Positions 47,688 to 60,000 of a DNA stretch of 64,000 bases are shown here, piece after piece. Under the pieces are notes generated by a model, which was given only the letters and a program-made list of their open reading frames with translations, did no database searches and was not told the origin of the DNA. Location of the stretch: NCBI RefSeq assembly GCF_030253575.1, contig NC_080569.1, forward strand, positions 8,437,501 to 8,501,500. Direction: 5' to 3'. Each line of letters opens with the position of its first letter. Positions within the stretch are counted from its first letter, which is position 1. A program made the translations under genes and the position numbers. The DNA is from Rhododendron vialii. Its lineage: Eukaryota > Streptophyta > Magnoliopsida > Ericales > Ericaceae.

Positions 47688-48931
47688 TGCCGCGAATCTA
47701 CTGCAACAAGTTTTGAGTTCCTGCCCTGTTAACACAATTTTTTCCAATGACTATTAAGTTTGTGCCCAGATCCCTATACCTTACGTGTTCCTTACACTGG
47801 TATCTATATCGTCAAATTGGGAGAAATTTAAGAGCAAGCAACAATGTTCATGCATTAGTTGCGGAGAATTTGTGGAATCAAATTGTACTTGGTTACCCAC
47901 GAATGTTTCCAATCTAAATATAGCAGTTTTGACTGGGCCTTGCAGAAACTGTCTTCCACTTCCATAGCCTTCTGCTTTGGCATAGATGTGCTTTCAGTCT
48001 GTGCTGCTAAATTGTCACGAAAAGGAGATTTCTTAGGCTAAACTTTATCATTCTACACAAGAGAAAACAGGAAGGAAAAAATAACAGAAGAAACCTATGC
48101 TTGGATCAACCTGTGGCTATTTTTGGATACTGGAGTTATAGCGGGGTTTGGGGAGAGAGAAGAAAAGGAAAAGGGACTAGTGAGTATTTTTTTTTTCTCT
48201 TCTCCATTGCCTTCTCTTTCCCTCAGCAAATCCTTCCAAACACAATTTTCCACACATTTTGGTATCCGTTTATAGAAAAACGAAGCATCCTACACGGTGA
48301 AATCAATGACTTCCCAAACCTAAAAGATATGGCCTGTTATGCTCCATCAGAAAACTTCACATTTATGGTCAAGATTGATTTTTGAGGTGCAATATTCGAT
48401 CTTACAACTAGTTGTGCTGGCAAGACAAGTATCCAAACAGGCTAAACTGTAACATATTCATGAACTAGTCGACATATTACCAAAGAAAAGACACTTTTCA
48501 ACGTCTTGCTTCATTTCTAGAATTAAAGCCTGGAAAATCAGGTTTAGTGCCCAATCCTACTGCAACAGGAAAATAATTGGGAGAGTCGAAATGATGAATG
48601 AGAATTTGATTGACCCATTTCCAAATCGTTAATTGTACTAATTCTGTCCACTTTCAAAAATACATAGGAAAATGTATCTATGCACCTATATAATGAAGAT
48701 ACATTGTGAAGTTGAAACATTTGAGCTCAAATCAACATTGAAGTTTGTTTTCTATTATTAATTGATGAGGGGAAAGATCTAGGTTTCTGTACTTGGACCA
48801 GTTTCCTTTTTTCCCTCAATAGACCTGCTCGCCATTCTTCCACTACACGTTAAGCCCACAATCAGAAGACTATGACGACTTTGAAAAACCGACGGGTACA
48901 AGCAACAAGCATCAGTCCCCTCGTCATCAAT
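47688..48931. other. Promoter side of the LTI65-like gene and 3' flank of the PPR gene
   Basis: AT-rich spacer with an ABRE-like site near its left end, listed separately. Nothing else recognised. Confidence 0.4.
47783..47788 (+). promoter_or_regulatory. ABRE-like ACGTGT element upstream of the LTI65-like gene
   Basis: The sequence ttacgtgttcc contains the ACGT core of ABA-responsive elements, 96-101 bp before the start codon at 47687. That position fits ABA/drought control known for this family. A second ABRE or a DRE (CCGAC) was not found close by. Confidence 0.4.
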
Positions 48932-50752
48932 TCAAATCCAGCTAGAACCAGGCTTCTTTCTAACTCCTCTATCAAACATAAGCTTTCGTACTCCAGCTGC
49001 ATCATCCCAGTAACCTCCATTTGCCAACACATTTGCTAAAAGTATGTAAGTAGCAGGATCACTTGGGTAAAGCTCCACAAGCTTTCTTGCAGAACGCACC
49101 GCAATTTCTGTGTTTCCATGAACTTGACAAGCACTTATAAGAGCTTTGAGGACTTGAGGTCCCGGATCTAGTGGCATGTTATTAATAAAGGCTTCCGCTT
49201 CATGGAGATACCCAGCTCGACCATAGAGATCCACAATACAGGCATAATGCTCTAATTTTGGTGGTTGAAGGGCATCATCACTTTTCATCAATTCAAAATA
49301 TTGAAGTCCCTTGTCTAGCAACCCAACATGGCTACAACCAGAAAGCACAGCCAAGAAGGTGGTCAGATCAGGTTTAATCCCAGTTCTTCTCATTTGTTCA
49401 AACATTTCAACAGCTTCCCTACCATACCCATGGTGAGAAAAGCCCGAAATCAGTGCATTCCATGAAATCAAATCGTGTTTCCGCATTGATAAAAACACCT
49501 CTCTCGCAATACTAATTTTGCCGCATCTTGCATACATGGAGACAAGCGCATTCTGTACATACACATTTGAAGTGTAACCCGTCTTGAGAACCAAACAATG
49601 AACTTGTTTCCCCACTTCAAGAGCTGAAATAGTGCCCGTTGCTCTCAAAATGCTCGTGATTGTGAAGAAGTCTACAGTAATGCCTTCCTGCCTCATTTTA
49701 GAAAAGCACATGAGGGCATCATGACCATCTTCTAAATTAGAGAAACCAGTAATGACTGCACTCCAAGCAACTTGATCCCATATTGTTACACCTGAGCAAA
49801 CCCTGTAGAAGTCCTCTAAGCTACTGCTACATTTTGCATATGCAGTTACAAGTGTAACTGCTACGTAAGAATTGGACTCTAGACCTTCTTTACTGATGCA
49901 ACAGTGGACTTGCTTGCAGTGATCCAAATCATATTGAGAATGAAACGAACTCAACAAACTAGTGTAAGTCACATCACTTGACTTGAGACCTGAACGCGAC
50001 ATTTCTCTAACTAAAATCATCGCCTCAAAAGGTTGTTGATTCTGAGCATATCCAGTCACTAAAGAAGTCCAGGTAACAACATTTTTCTCCGGCATTTCAT
50101 CAAAAAATCTCCTCGAAGCATCAATACTCCAACACTTTGAGTACATATCAATTAAACCCGTCCCCACAACAACATGAAAGCAGAACCCAGCTTTCAAACA
50201 AAACCCATGAACCTGAGCACCCAATTCTCCGGCTTCTAACTGCACGCAACCGACCAGAACAGTCGAAACACTAATGGGCGACAAAACCATTTCCCCCTTG
50301 AGCATCTCTAGAAACAATCCGACAGCTATTTCAGGGTATTGGGTATGTATATAAGCAGACATCAAGGAATTCCAAGCCACCACATTTCTGTCAGGCATTT
50401 CATCAAACACTCGTTGACAACTTGAAATAACACCGCATTTACCGTACAAATCGACAAGAGCACTGTTAATGTACACATTTGAACGGAAACCCATTCTGAT
50501 AACTGCAGAATGGAGTTGAATACCCAAGTGAAGAAAACGGGACTTGGCGCAAACGGATATGAGTTTGTTGAGAATGTATGGAGTTTGTTCAGAGTCTTCA
50601 GACCCATGTTGGTGTAACTGAGCCAAGAGATTCGGGTCCAATGGGTTCTGGAGGTGGGTCGTCAGGAAAGCGCGGGGAAATGTCTGGCTGGTGGTTTTTG
50701 ATGTGTTTTGTAAGGTGCAGCGTAGGTGAAAAGTAGGGATTCTTAAACTCAT
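48932..50752 (-). CDS. Pentatricopeptide repeat protein, PLS class
   Basis: Intronless, 606 aa. The N-terminus (MSLRIPTFHLRCTLQNTSKT, rich in Ser/Thr/Arg with few acidic residues) looks like an organelle targeting peptide. From about residue 55 on, PLS-type PPR units run in series: INSALVDLYGKCGVISSCQR, VVAWNSLMSAYIHTQYPEIA, YAKCSSSLEDFYRVCSG, SWNALISGFSHHGYGREAVE. The E-type tail follows (LEHYACIVDLYGRAGYLHEA to GVRKKPGSSWI). The protein stops directly after SSWI, with no E+ or DYW domain. PLS-class PPR proteins bind organelle RNA, mostly for C-to-U editing; a protein without DYW would need a partner deaminase. Target unknown. Exact orthologue not assigned. Confidence 0.92.
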   Translation of the reverse strand: MSLRIPTFHLRCTLQNTSKTTSQTFPRAFLTTHLQNPLDPNLLAQLHQHGSEDSEQTPYILNKLISVCAKSRFLHLGIQLHSAVIRMGFRSNVYINSALVDLYGKCGVISSCQRVFDEMPDRNVVAWNSLMSAYIHTQYPEIAVGLFLEMLKGEMVLSPISVSTVLVGCVQLEAGELGAQVHGFCLKAGFCFHVVVGTGLIDMYSKCWSIDASRRFFDEMPEKNVVTWTSLVTGYAQNQQPFEAMILVREMSRSGLKSSDVTYTSLLSSFHSQYDLDHCKQVHCCISKEGLESNSYVAVTLVTAYAKCSSSLEDFYRVCSGVTIWDQVAWSAVITGFSNLEDGHDALMCFSKMRQEGITVDFFTITSILRATGTISALEVGKQVHCLVLKTGYTSNVYVQNALVSMYARCGKISIAREVFLSMRKHDLISWNALISGFSHHGYGREAVEMFEQMRRTGIKPDLTTFLAVLSGCSHVGLLDKGLQYFELMKSDDALQPPKLEHYACIVDLYGRAGYLHEAEAFINNMPLDPGPQVLKALISACQVHGNTEIAVRSARKLVELYPSDPATYILLANVLANGGYWDDAAGVRKLMFDRGVRKKPGSSWI

Positions 50753-51087
50753 CTTCTCACCATCTCCTCATCGTTTTGATATGGGTACACAGGAAAAATG
50801 TGGCTTATCATTTCTCCCAGAGTAAAAGAGCCTTACCATGGTTCATACTCCATTGTTTACTAGCTTATACTAGTAGTATTAATTTTGAGTCAACTGCAAA
50901 TACAATGGGACGAATTAATGAGAGAGACCCAAGAGAAGTGATCTCAAAATCCAAAAAAAAGTAATAGGTGTAGCAAATCTTAGTCCAAAAGTTCTCCACC
51001 CAAACACTTAACTAAATATAATTTTTTTTAGGCGACTCATCTGTGTGTCTCCGCGTAAAACGCACATGTGTCATAATAATTGGTTTC

Positions 51088-51202
51088 TTAAGAGAAATAA
51101 ATACTTTATTTTTAAATTAAAAGTGATGTATTGTAAAATAATAACTTGTCTTGTAAAATAAAAATAAGTAATTAAAAAATAAAAATCTTAATAGAACGGG
51201 GA
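51088..51202. repeat. MITE, CCCGTTCC family, copy 3
   Basis: Shares gtgatgtattgtaaaat, gacttgtctt-like and the right end aatagaacggggag with the copies in pTAC16. The left end is degraded. Confidence 0.5.
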
Positions 51203-51607
51203 GTTAACCTTCCCTATCAATCAATTGAAGGATACTCAAATGGCTTAAACTAAGTGGGGACAAAGAAATAAGTAATATACTAAATCAATTGTGGTTTGGA
51301 TTTCTGAAAAATACACTCCAAACCAATATTTGAGATATCGGACAAAATACAAGACAATATACTAAAATCCATTCAAAATGACTTCAATGTAACGGTAGAA
51401 TTTTGAAAAAAAAAAACTTCACGCCCTTCATTTGTACTTGTGTAAACCTACTATAACTTTATCTTTTTGTTAATTCCCTTTTTCACATATAGAACATAAT
51501 AATACAATAATTTCAAGATAACCAAAAAAAAAGAACATATACGGTGAAAAAACAGTACTACGATCAATTTTCAAAAAATTAGTAAGCAACAATAGCATGA
51601 AACCCGT

Positions 51608-51722
51608 AAGGAAAATGAGCACTTATTTTTTGAATTAAAAATAATGTATTATAAAAGAATGATTTATATCGTAAAGCAACAAATTAGTACTCAAAAAATA
51701 GAAACTTTATCAGAACGGGATC
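51608..51722. repeat. MITE, CCCGTTCC family, copy 4
   Basis: Shares acttattttttgaattaaa, gtattataaaagaatgatt and the right end atcagaacgggatc. The left end is degraded. Confidence 0.5.
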
Positions 51723-51736
51723 TATTAAATAAAATT

Positions 51737-51793
51737 GTATTATTTTTAACACTCTGTTTTGCGGACCGGATAAATAATTTCGGACGGAGGAAG
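51737..51793. repeat. Right-hand fragment of a GTCCGCAAAACG-family MITE
   Basis: tgttttgcggaccggataaa and tttcggacggaggaagta match the right ends of the copies at 23155 and 63554. The left half is missing. Confidence 0.6.
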
Positions 51794-51904
51794 TAATTGC
51801 ATAAGTAACAACGCACTGAACTTTGAAAATCGTACTAGTAAAACTCCCACCGTAACTACCAACACTCTCCTATACTTTAACCCACGTTCAGAAAACCTAC
51901 CCAG

Positions 51905-51907
<3 letters not shown>

Positions 51908-51943
<36 letters not shown>
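51908..51943 (+). repeat. (CT)n tract in the TOC75 leader
   Basis: About 18 CT units, 30 bp before the start codon, likely within the 5' UTR. Confidence 0.85.
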
Positions 51944-51945
<2 letters not shown>

Positions 51946-51972
51946 TTCTGTCGCCTCGCCCTTATCCCCACC

Positions 51973-54900
51973 ATGGCCGCAACTGGCCACTTCCTCAACC
52001 TCAACCGCGCCTCCTCCCTCACCTCCCACCGCAACAACTCCCCCCGCTCCCGTTCCACCACCCGCCTCCTCCCCCCCACCGTCAAATGCAACCTCTCTTC
52101 CCCTCACCATAACCCCCACAACCATAAACCCCTAAATAAAAAGTCCACCGCTCCTAATGATCATGATAAGCCCCTAAATAAATCTAACCCATTGCCTCCC
52201 CTCGCAAAAACCCTAGCCCTCTCCGCCGCCACCGCCCTCCTCTTCAACCTCGCCTCCTCCTTCTCCGGTGGCGGCTTCTCCGGCGGCGGCGGCGGAGGCG
52301 GAGCCGGAGGAGGTGGAGGTGGCGGAAGTTTCTGGTCGAGGTTGTTTTCTTCTCCCGCGATCGCTAAGGATGACGAAGACGAGGAATCCGAGGACTGGGA
52401 CCCGCACGGCCTCCAGGCCAACGCCACGATCCGGCTCGGCAAGCTGGACGCCTTCAAGAGGTACAGGGTCTCCGACCTCTCCTTCTACGACCGCAGCCAG
52501 CGCGCCGTGGTGGGCGCGGAGGACTCCTTCTTCGAGATGGTCTCGCTCCGCCCCGGCGGCGTCTACACCAAGTCCCAGCTCCAGAAGGAGCTCGAAACCC
52601 TCTCCACCTGCGGCATGTTCGAAAAGGTCGACCTCGAGGCGAAAACGAACCCTAACGGAACCATCGGTATCACAATATCGTTCTCAGAGAGCAAGTGGCA
52701 GTCTGCCAATTCATTTAAGTGCATTAACGTGGGGTTAATGCCGCAGTCAAAGCCGATCGAGATGAGTCCTAATATGACCGAGAGGGAGCAGATGGAGTAC
52801 ACTAGGAGTCTAGAGAGGGAGTATAACAGGAGGGTAGACGCGTCGAGGCCGTGTTTGTTGCCGAGGGGGGTGAAGGAGGAGGTGTTGAGGATGTTGGGGG
52901 AGCAGAACTCGGTTAGTGCTAGGTTGTTGCAGAGGATAAGGGACCATGTGCAGAAGTGGTACCATGATCAGGGCTACGCGTGTGCACAGGTTGTGAATTT
53001 CGGGAACTTGAATACCAAGGAAGTGGTGTGTGAGGTGGTGGAAGGGGATATTACCCAGATGGTGATTCAGTTCCAGGATAAGCTTGGGAATCTGGTGGAA
53101 GGGAATACCCAGCTGGAAGTCGTGGAGCGAGAGTTGCCTAAACAGGTCACGATGCTTGTTTTGATTCTTTGGCATTGCTAGTTTATACTACTAATTTTTC
53201 ACTAATTGTTCTAGTTTTAGTTTCTGGTGGTGTTAATTGCCTAATTTTGGTTATGTAGCTTGCCATTTTTGCCTGGTTTGTTCTTTGTTTTGATCTGGTA
53301 GGATTTGGTTTATTAGTTTCCTTAGTTGCGATTTTATTAGTTTGCCTTACAATTCATGTTTTGTAGACAATGTGGGTTATCCAATAGATGATTAATTAGT
53401 TTAGCTATGATAAATTATCGAAAAGAATTTTGGTTTCTGTTGCTTCACTCTTTGCCTCATAGTTTCTAGTTCAACAATTAGTTGATTCAATTCAAGTTTT
53501 TCGCAGTTAATTGCTGATTTGGATTGTTCTTTGGTTTGATCTGTTAGAACTTACTTCATTTATATCCTTTCTTGTGATTTGATTCATTTGCTGTTATTAG
53601 TTCTCTCTGTAGACATTGTGCGCTGTGCAATTTTTTGTTATGGAATAGGCTGGTGTAGCTTTGTGAAATTATCTGTATGGATCTAGAGGGTGTTTTGCTG
53701 ATTTGCTTGCCAAATTTATGTTTTGTTTGCAGCTCCAAGAAGGGCATGTTTTTAATATAGAAGCCGGCAAACAAGCACTGAGGAACATAAACTCACTAGC
53801 TTTGTTTTCAAATATTGAAGTCAACCCCCGACCAGATGAGAACAACGAAGGGGGGATTATTGTGGAGATAAAGCTCAAGGAACTTGAACAGAAGTCAGCT
53901 GAAGTCAGCACTGAGTGGAGTATTGTCCCTGGACGTGGAGGTCGTCCTACCCTGGTATATAAGTTAACTTGGTTAATTATTCCCTGTTAAACATTGATTG
54001 GCTTTTCCGTTCTACATGATTAATATTTCTAATTATGCAAATGTTCTTCAGGCTTCAATTCAGCCCGGTGGAACTGTCTCATTTGAGCATCGGAACCTCA
54101 ACGGGTTAAACAGGTCCATTCTTGGCTCTGTGACTACTAGCAACTTCCTCAATCCTCAGGTAATCTTCATTCAATGTGAAATCTTCTTGTGCATTTTTTA
54201 CATGATTTTTGCATTTTTTACATGATTTTGCAATGTTACCTTTTCCAGTTTTTGTATCCTAACAATTTGGCTCTTCTTTCTGAAGGATGATCTTTCATTT
54301 AAGCTTGAGTATGTGCACCCATATCTGGATGGTGTTACTGACCCTCGCAATCGGACCTTCCGAACAAGCTGCTTTAACAGCAGGAAACTAAGTCCAGTCT
54401 TCACAGGTGGGCCAGGGGTGGATGAAGTTCCCCCAATATGGGTTGATCGTGCTGGTGTCAAAGCCACCATTACAGAGGTAGTATTCCCTGGCGTGCATAT
54501 TGTAATGCCTTTCTGTCTGAGTAGTTTATACATCTGATTAATTGATATTTGCCTTGCAGAATTTCACCCGTCAAAGCAAATTCACCTATGGGCTTGTCAT
54601 GGAAGAGATAACTACACGCGACGAAAGCAGTCACATTGCACCAGCTGGTCAAAGGGTGTTGCCAAGTGGAGGAATTAGTGCTGATGGGCCTCCAACGACA
54701 CTCAGCGGCACTGGCATTGACCGAATGGCATTTGCTCAGGCAAATATTACCCGTGATAACACCAGGTTTGTGAATGGAGCAATCGTTGGTGAGAGGAATG
54801 TCTTCCAGGTGAGTCTTGTAAGCTGATATCATTCTTTATTGAAGGGTATCTACTATCAGATGATTTGAATTGGATTCCATAAAATTTGATGTTCACATTA

Positions 54901-56443
54901 GCATTTGAATCCCTTTGTACAATATGCTGTTATGTGTGATACACTTTAAGGAGTTCATTCTCGTCAAGGATTGTTCCCAATTGGCCAGTGTTTGTCCGTA
55001 GAGGTTTTTCTGTATTGTTGCTTTACAACTTCATAATTACCTCCGCTGACATGTTTCCACGTCTGAAAGGTGTTTCCTTATTTGGCAAGTACGTATTAAG
55101 TGTCCCTGGAAGTTGGAATATATTTAGGCCATCCAATTAACTGGTTGTTTTTGTAATGTCATTTTGGGTGTGATGAAGCTGTGGTTTGACCAAAGTCTGA
55201 AGAACCATGCTCTGTACTATTGTTTAAATACCCTTTTTTACTGTTTCTTCTCCCTCACACAATTAATGAGGTCTGTTATTATATATTCTGCATCACTAGT
55301 TGAATTCAGCAGCTGAAAGAACAAAGGCTGATAGAAGTTTCTGTTTTAGGGGTAGAGGATTTTCATTTAATTATCCAAGTCAGTATTTTTATGTTTTCTT
55401 TTGGTATCATATCTATGTTATCTTCATGTTCAATAACCTTCATACCTACTACGATAGAGTTCATTTCCATTTTTACTACATGCTTAATGTTTGAAATTGC
55501 AGCTTGACCAAGGCCTTGGCATCGGCAGCAAGTTTCCATTTTTCAACCGCCACCAGCTTACATTGACCCGATTCATCCCATTAAAGCAAGTGGAAGAAGC
55601 TGCCGGTAAACCACCACCACCTGTGCTGGTCTTCCATGGCCATTATGGCGGTTGTGTGGGAGACCTCCCGAGTTATGATGCTTTTACACTTGGGGGCCCT
55701 TATTCTGTGAGGGGTTACAACATGGGAGAGATAGGTGCAGCTCGTAATATCCTTGAGGTAGGACTTCACTGGTGTTGACTTTAAGTTTTAGCTTTGAACC
55801 GGCCTTCTTTTTTGGTCCTTTTTGAACTTTTTTTGTTTTGGATCAAAAAAGTTAGTAGTGTTTTACTTTGTCTCGATATGAGAAATTAAAAAAAGGTACA
55901 AAAATCCACGAAAGACAAAATAAGCCAAAATTTCCCTGTTATTTTGGTTTCTCTTTTTTGGATTTTTTTCAAATTTAGTCTTTATTTTTTTAGATTTCCG
56001 AGCATTCTCGTCGAGACAAATCATAACCCTAAAATTAGAAGACCAAAATAAGCTTAAGAAAGAGTCAAAAGTGGATTCATACTGAAGACTGATCATATCC
56101 TGGTCTTTCTATAAACAAGCTGATGGTCTCTACAAAACGATGATAAGTATGGCTGTGTTGGTGATTTTGGTGCTTAATTTCCGGTTCTAATATTTTCTTG
56201 CAGCTTGCTGCTGAGTTGCGGATACCTGTGAGGAACACCCATGTTTATGCATTTGCGGAACATGGGAATGACTTGGGAAGTTCGAAGGATGTTAAGGGAA
56301 ATCCAACGGCGGTCTATCGGAGAATGGGTCATGGTTCCTCATATGGTGCTGGAGTCAAGCTAGGTCTAGTAAGAGCAGAGTATGCTGTTGACCACAACAA
56401 TGGGACTGGTGCCATTTTCTTCAGATTTGGGGAGAGATTTTGA
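51973..56443 (+). CDS. TOC75: TOC75-3, protein-import channel of the outer chloroplast envelope
   Basis: Seven exons: 51973-53145, 53733-53954, 54052-54159, 54286-54477, 54560-54808, 55503-55757 and 56204-56443. The total is 2439 nt, 812 aa, the usual size. Residues 1-40 are a plastid transit peptide. A hydrophobic stretch (about 77-95) leads into the poly-glycine run (99-118) that keeps TOC75 at the outer envelope. SPAIAKDDEDEESEDWDPHG holds the processing region. Three POTRA domains span about 150-460 and the Omp85/BamA-type beta-barrel fills the rest. The barrel includes the conserved GGPYSVRGYNMGEIG and the terminal strand GTGAIFFRFGERF ending in Phe. It works with TOC159 and TOC34 to move precursor proteins across the outer envelope. 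No damage seen. Confidence 0.97.
55790..56070. repeat. AT-rich repeat with TTCTCGTCGAGAC core, copy 5
   Basis: Lies in intron 6 of TOC75. The core at 56004-56024 and a related tgtctcgatatgagaaa at about 55869 face each other across an A/T-rich interior, giving a rough inverted repeat. Confidence 0.4.
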
Positions 56444-57027
56444 CTTGTATTCCTTAAGAACTTTAAATTTTGTGATTAGGCGCATTCAGTTTATTTGGTG
56501 GAGGGGTTGGGGGAGGATTCTTGAAGCTAAATTGAACTAGATGTTTGACGAGCTTTAGTTGAGACATACAGATATTTCAGTTGTACCGGAATTCATGCTT
56601 TTGGTTGTTAAATTTTGATCCTTGTATTCCTGTTTGTGTGCATTATTTGGGTGTTGGTATTCCTACAATGAACTGGAAGCATATGAAATCACCGGTCCGT
56701 ACAAAATGCTTTCTGGCAGAAGAAAGTTTCTCAAACAACGTAAGAGTGTTTAAGTAGGCAACAGATGTACATTCTCAAACCCATAAATACATGGATTCTA
56801 GTTTCACCCTTGTGCGAAAGGAACAAAAGTGCTCAAAAAATGACCCTTGAGAGAAAATAATCTACATAACCTGAGGTTAACAATTTCTGCACAAGCAAAA
56901 ATGCCCTTTCCAAGTAAAGCTCAGAAATGTGAGCCTCCCATCTCTGTACTCATTGATCGTGGGCATCGATTCTGTGCTCCCCTTCACTGTCTTCAGACAA
57001 ACACCACCACCAGATGGTCAATCCCTT
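56444..57027. other. Convergent spacer, TOC75 to DnaJ gene
   Basis: Contains the two 3' UTRs. No repeat or further gene recognised. Confidence 0.5.
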
Positions 57028-60000
57028 TCACAGACCCAAATCCTTTTTCAATTGATTAAGGGCGGCTTCAATCTCATCAATATCTTCCTGAATGCTGCTC
57101 TTCTTGGCAGCTTCTGCTTGACTACCACTTCCCCTTCTCTCCGATCCGTAGTTTCTAAGTTCTTCTCCTTCATCCTTTCCTGCATCGTCCTCAGCATCAA
57201 CGATGTTCAGCTCTTTCTCTAAGAACTCAACAAATTCTTCCCCGATTTCCTGTCGAGCAAATTTCACTTGTTTTACCGACTCTCACAAAAGAACTTCATA
57301 CACTAGTAGTTGCAAAGGTATCAATTTTCTTGCATTTATTTGTTCTCATTGAATCTTACCGCCAATTCCTCCCACAAGCCCTTGGGTTTTTCTTGTGAAG
57401 AAGCACTAGCCTCCCAGTTCCTGAATTCTTCTTGAAGGTCCTTAAAGAAGTCCTCTGTAACAGCAAATCAAAACTTCAGTAGCACGATAAGGAATGATTT
57501 TAATGAGCAAGACAAAAAGATTAAAATGCTGGGCAAGATTGGGACATGATCAGAAGTTAACTTTATGGCACTCGTGGCATTGGTAATTCTACCTATTGTA
57601 ATTTGGGCATCCCTCAAAAAGTTACCTGCAGCATGAAGGGGCTTAACATAAGCACATTCAGAAGCAACTCCTTCGGAAGAAGACAACAAAATGCAATAAT
57701 ACCAGAGACCTCTGAGTTACCCAGTAGTCGGAGGCAAAACTATATGCAGTTAACATTGCACTCAAATGTGCTGCTCAAAGGGAACCTTGCAAGAAAAGAC
57801 TAATCTAATTTAATGGAGCAAAACAACCTAGAATTACTTACTAGTTGGGATAACTAACATGTCAACATGCTTGTAAAAAGTATTCAGAAAAGTATGTGAA
57901 TAAGGCTCTCGCCAGCTCACGCTACCATGACCACAAAAACATTTTGGCTTCAAGGCAGGTACCACTCTCGGAGATACGGCACGCTACTGAGATGCAATGA
58001 AAATTGATAAGAACTTCAAATACATAATCATATAACCAAGTCCAATGACCATATAATTTTTTTACCGAAGCCATAGAACTCTTCTTCATCCTGAGTATTC
58101 CAACTTCGGTTTCTTCCAGCTGTTGAATATGAATAATCGGATGTCTGATTTCCAGCCTCATATCTCTTCCAAGATTCAGAGTTAAGCAATGTATTGTATG
58201 CATGCTTTATTCTCATAAATTTCTCCTGAGCATTTGCCTGCAAAACAAAGGAATTGCAAAAGCTTAAGCTTAAATAAACAGGGTAAAAGATACACGAGTT
58301 ACTTTACCACAGATATGTCATACACAGGATTTGTCATCACAGGATTTTGCCCTCACCATCAGCTTTAACATAGCTGGAATGTATGGAATGTGGTAAACTT
58401 ATAACACTAGCTGCTTGTATCCTTCTTAACAGAGCCACATGGCTGATGTTCCAACAAAATTTAAAGTTGCACAAAACTGCTCAACATGACTTCCTGTGAA
58501 AAGCTACAAACTATGGGACTGACTGTATGAATGTGCAGAATGTGGCATACACTGAAAGAAGGATAGCTTAGTCAGAAGTGAGAAGGAAATACAGATCAAG
58601 GATTGACCTATACATACACCAAATCTTAGCCTTCTATCCAACAATTTCTCGTTTGAAAATACCACCTTAGTGGAAATAAGATGAGAATAAAACATGAAGG
58701 GCAGGCACATAGCTATGAGGTGTTCCGAAATGATAAGATAAACTCAAAAAGGCTTCTATAGCTAACCTCAGGCTTTCAACATAAAGCTTTTTGTGGCTTA
58801 AATACAGATGTTGATGTGAAGAAATCATATGTTTTCAGTAGTTTACAAGAGATGAAAGAATTAAGGAGAAAAAACCTGAATCTGGGCAAGGAAACATGTA
58901 GGAACCCAAATTGGGTCAAACCTCCATTATAGGTAACCGGATGATTGGTTTTATTGATCAACCATCATGATAATTCTCAACACCAGCCACTTAAACAAAC
59001 CATCCTTATTAATGAATTTATCAGCTATCAAATTGACTACCATAAATAAGTAGATTGTTAAAGATAAAATGGTTGATCAGAGCTGTCCTCACAAAAATGT
59101 GTGCTCGTCCAACTTTATAGTGATAATGGCTAGACTCCAACATGAAACCTTCAAACTCTAAATATCAGGTTACTTATGTGATTTAAGTGGCAACTCAGAA
59201 GAACCTGAGTCAAACACTACGGGTCAACAGACTCAACACAATAATAAAGCACATAACTATACCGCGTTCGTCAATCATCCCTCTGTCCAAGCTGATAAAG
59301 AGAGCCATATGAGTTGATACATTTACCAAAGCAAACAAAGCCAAATCCTAGTATCGGATTTCAGGAAATCTGTGGATTACTAGACTAAACTCTGTGTAAT
59401 CTTTTCTATTTATAAAGGGAGAGCACCTCTTTCGTGTGGACTCCCTTTTGAGGCAAGCTCACAATTTCCCCATGCCAAAATTATCCCCACAAATCTTGTC
59501 CTCCATAAATCAAGCACTCTATATTTTGTATACAACTACAAGGGGTAAACATGGAAAACCCCTTCGCTTATTTGGTAACCACTCCTGCTCTCTCTTAAAC
59601 CATGTAACCTCTCTCCATAGGAAAACCACTTCCCCTATTTGCAATAAGCCCGTGGGAAATCAATCTTCGTCGGATGAAAAAGAAAATTGATCAAACCAGA
59701 GAGATATCCAAGTCGACATCCATAGAGATATCCTCTTCATGTATTTCTTTACATACCTCTACCCAATGACTGCAGAAATTGGCAAATCACTTTGGCACTT
59801 TTAGGCCTTCATCATCAGAGGCTTACAGAGAGTTTTAGGTGGGTTGCCGCCATCTTTTAGGCCTTTATTGCTACTTTTTGTGTACATAATTTTACACCTC
59901 TCATAAACTATGCACAAGCATCGCGTGTGCTACGACTTCTAGCATAATTGAATTGCCACCTTCCAATTATCTTAAATAGATTTTTGACCTCGATTATAAC

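Larger units (their letters stand above)
50753..51972. other. Divergent spacer, PPR to TOC75
   Basis: AT-rich promoter region of both genes with two CCCGTTCC-family MITE copies and a piece of a Stowaway-like MITE, listed separately. The TOC75 leader has a long (CT)n tract at 51908-51943. Confidence 0.5.

Noticed and set aside
52161-52738. Extra ORFs on both strands over the poly-Gly part of TOC75
   Set aside because: They arise from GC-rich codon bias; the TOC75 frame is conserved across the whole family length.
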